Assembly (NCBI GenBank): GCA_001873585.1
Contig: MNZL01000079.1
Coordinates: 12,545-27,955 of the forward strand
Source of the DNA: Rhodobacterales bacterium CG2_30_65_12
GTDB taxonomy: Bacteria > Pseudomonadota > Alphaproteobacteria > Rhodobacterales > Rhodobacteraceae
Length of the DNA: 15,411 nt
Direction of reading: 5' to 3'
In this document: positions 14,498-15,411 of the stretch, one piece after another
Layout: each line of letters begins with the position of its first letter
Position numbering within the stretch: position 1 is the first letter of the stretch
The notes under the pieces: generated by a model
Seen by the model: only the letters and a program-made list of their open reading frames with translations
Told to the model about the DNA's origin: nothing
Databases searched by the model: none
Made by a program: the position numbers and the translations under genes

Positions 14498-15411
14498 TCA
14501 CCCCTCTCCGAACCCGACCATCGCCACGATGAACAGGATCGCCACCGCGAGTCCCGACCAGCGGCTCACCCGGTCGGTGAGGGCGAAGATCACCGGATCC
14601 TGGTCGACCGCGCCGCGATGGGCGAGCAGCACCGTCCGGCTGATCCAGAACAGCAGCACGAGGCTGATCCCCCACAGGATCTGCGGCGCGCGGTATTGCG
14701 CGCGGACTTCGCTCGAATCGATATAGAGCGTGAGCAGAAGCACGGCGATGAACCCCGCCGTAGTGGCGATCATCGCCACCACCGGGCGGTCTTCGGTGCT
14801 GTAGGCCCGGCCCGCTGGCTGCGCGTGCGGCGCTTCGGTTTCAAGATCAACAAGCTCGCTCAGCCGTTTGACCGCGCCGAGCGCGAAGAAGATGAAGATG
14901 GAAAAGCTGAGGAACCAGATCGACGGGGCGATGCCGGTGGCTGCCGCGCCGGCGATAATCCGTAAGGTATAGAGCACCGCGAGCACGATGATGTCGGCGG
15001 CCAGCACGCCCTTCAGCCACAGCGAATAGGCAGTGGTGGCAATCGCATAGAGCAGCATGACACCGATCAGCATTCCCCCACCGACAAGGGCGAGCGCCAA
15101 CCCGGCGGCAAACAGCGCCGGCACCAGCCGCGTGCCCAGCGCCAGCGGCAGCCGCCCGGCGGCGAAGGGCCGGGTGTGCTTGCTCGGGTGGCGCCGATCG
15201 GCTCCGAGGTCGGTCAGATCATTCAGGAGATATACCCCGGAGGCGATCAGCGAAAAGCTCAGGAAGGCGAGGAGACTCCAGCCGAAGGTGGCAAAGGTGA
15301 AGCTGTGACCAAGGATCATCGGCAAGAACACCAACAGGTTCTTCACCCATTGATGCGGGCGCATGGCGCGCAGCGCTTCCAGCGCCACCGGCCCGCGCCG
15401 CCGCGTTGGGC
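14498..15411 (-). CDS. UbiA-family protein resembling decaprenyl-phosphate phosphoribosyltransferase, possibly 5'-truncated
   Basis: At least 296 aa from a GTG at 15388, about the length of a stand-alone DPPR synthase, but the frame has no stop up to the window edge (reading PTRRRGPV before it), so a longer protein is possible. Integral membrane protein with about eight or nine hydrophobic segments. From the GTG: MRPHQWVKNLLVFLP (9-23), the Mg-diphosphate motif NDLTDLGAD (56-64) followed by RRHPSKHTRPFAAGRLP, and a second conserved loop KRLSEL with an AYS-type motif before the later helices. The RPHQWxKN opening and ADRxHPxKxxRP pattern are typical of the DPPR synthase branch, which transfers phosphoribosyl from PRPP to decaprenyl phosphate, the first step toward decaprenyl-phospho-arabinose. 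In many proteobacteria, as I recall, this domain follows an N-terminal HAD phosphatase domain, which would lie beyond the edge here. Substrate is inferred from the subfamily motifs. Confidence 0.85.
   Translation of the reverse strand, partial: PTRRRGPVALEALRAMRPHQWVKNLLVFLPMILGHSFTFATFGWSLLAFLSFSLIASGVYLLNDLTDLGADRRHPSKHTRPFAAGRLPLALGTRLVPALFAAGLALALVGGGMLIGVMLLYAIATTAYSLWLKGVLAADIIVLAVLYTLRIIAGAAATGIAPSIWFLSFSIFIFFALGAVKRLSELVDLETEAPHAQPAGRAYSTEDRPVVAMIATTAGFIAVLLLTLYIDSSEVRAQYRAPQILWGISLVLLFWISRTVLLAHRGAVDQDPVIFALTDRVSRWSGLAVAILFIVAMVGFGEG

Noticed and set aside
1..15411. Search for tRNA, rRNA, CRISPR arrays, insertion sequences and attachment sites
   Set aside because: No cloverleaf, ribosomal segment, regularly spaced repeat, transposase or integrase motif was recognised by eye; nearly all sequence is accounted for by coding genes with gaps under 190 bases.

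Overview
The window is a gene-dense, high-GC stretch with short intergenic gaps, ATGA stop/start overlaps and alphaproteobacterial-looking proteins. Rhodobacterales or a relative is my guess; no rRNA or other taxonomic marker is present to confirm it.

Region A (1-8247, + strand) is one tightly packed operon whose beginning lies before the window. In order it encodes: the 3' part of a large membrane protein with two fused antiporter-like (NuoN/NuoM/HyfB-type) modules; a NuoH/HycD-type membrane subunit; a NuoB-type small subunit; a NuoC-type subunit; a NuoD/HycE-type large subunit; a fusion of a NuoI-like 2x[4Fe-4S] ferredoxin with a complete GltD/NfnB-like NAD(P)H:FAD oxidoreductase; and a small rubrerythrin-like diiron protein. 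This is the core of the complex I / group 4 [NiFe]-hydrogenase superfamily. The large subunit, however, has neither the four nickel cysteines of a hydrogenase nor the His/Tyr pair of the complex I quinone site, and the small subunit lacks one of the four N2-cluster cysteines. It is best described as an energy-converting-hydrogenase-related (Ehr/Mbs-like) complex. My model is that NAD(P)H electrons enter through the GltD module, pass along the Fe-S chain to an unknown acceptor at the NuoB/NuoD interface, and drive ion movement through the membrane arm. The diiron protein may be an accessory or an acceptor.

Region B (8425-12491, + strand) holds UDP-galactopyranose mutase (glf), then, after a gap carrying a plausible promoter inside an inverted repeat, two exported proteins of unknown role. 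One looks distantly like a phosphodiester glycosidase. The other is a cysteine-rich FGE-sulfatase-fold protein without the catalytic cysteines.

Region C (12604-15411, - strand) holds an intrinsic terminator, a membrane-anchored protein with a Pro/Ala-rich stalk and a conserved-looking C-terminal domain, and a UbiA-family protein resembling decaprenyl-phosphate phosphoribosyltransferase, which runs to the window edge. Regions B and C together suggest an envelope-glycan locus using galactofuranose and possibly D-arabinofuranose, recalling the mycobacterial glf/ubiA neighbourhood. No tRNA, rRNA, CRISPR, insertion sequence or phage gene was seen.
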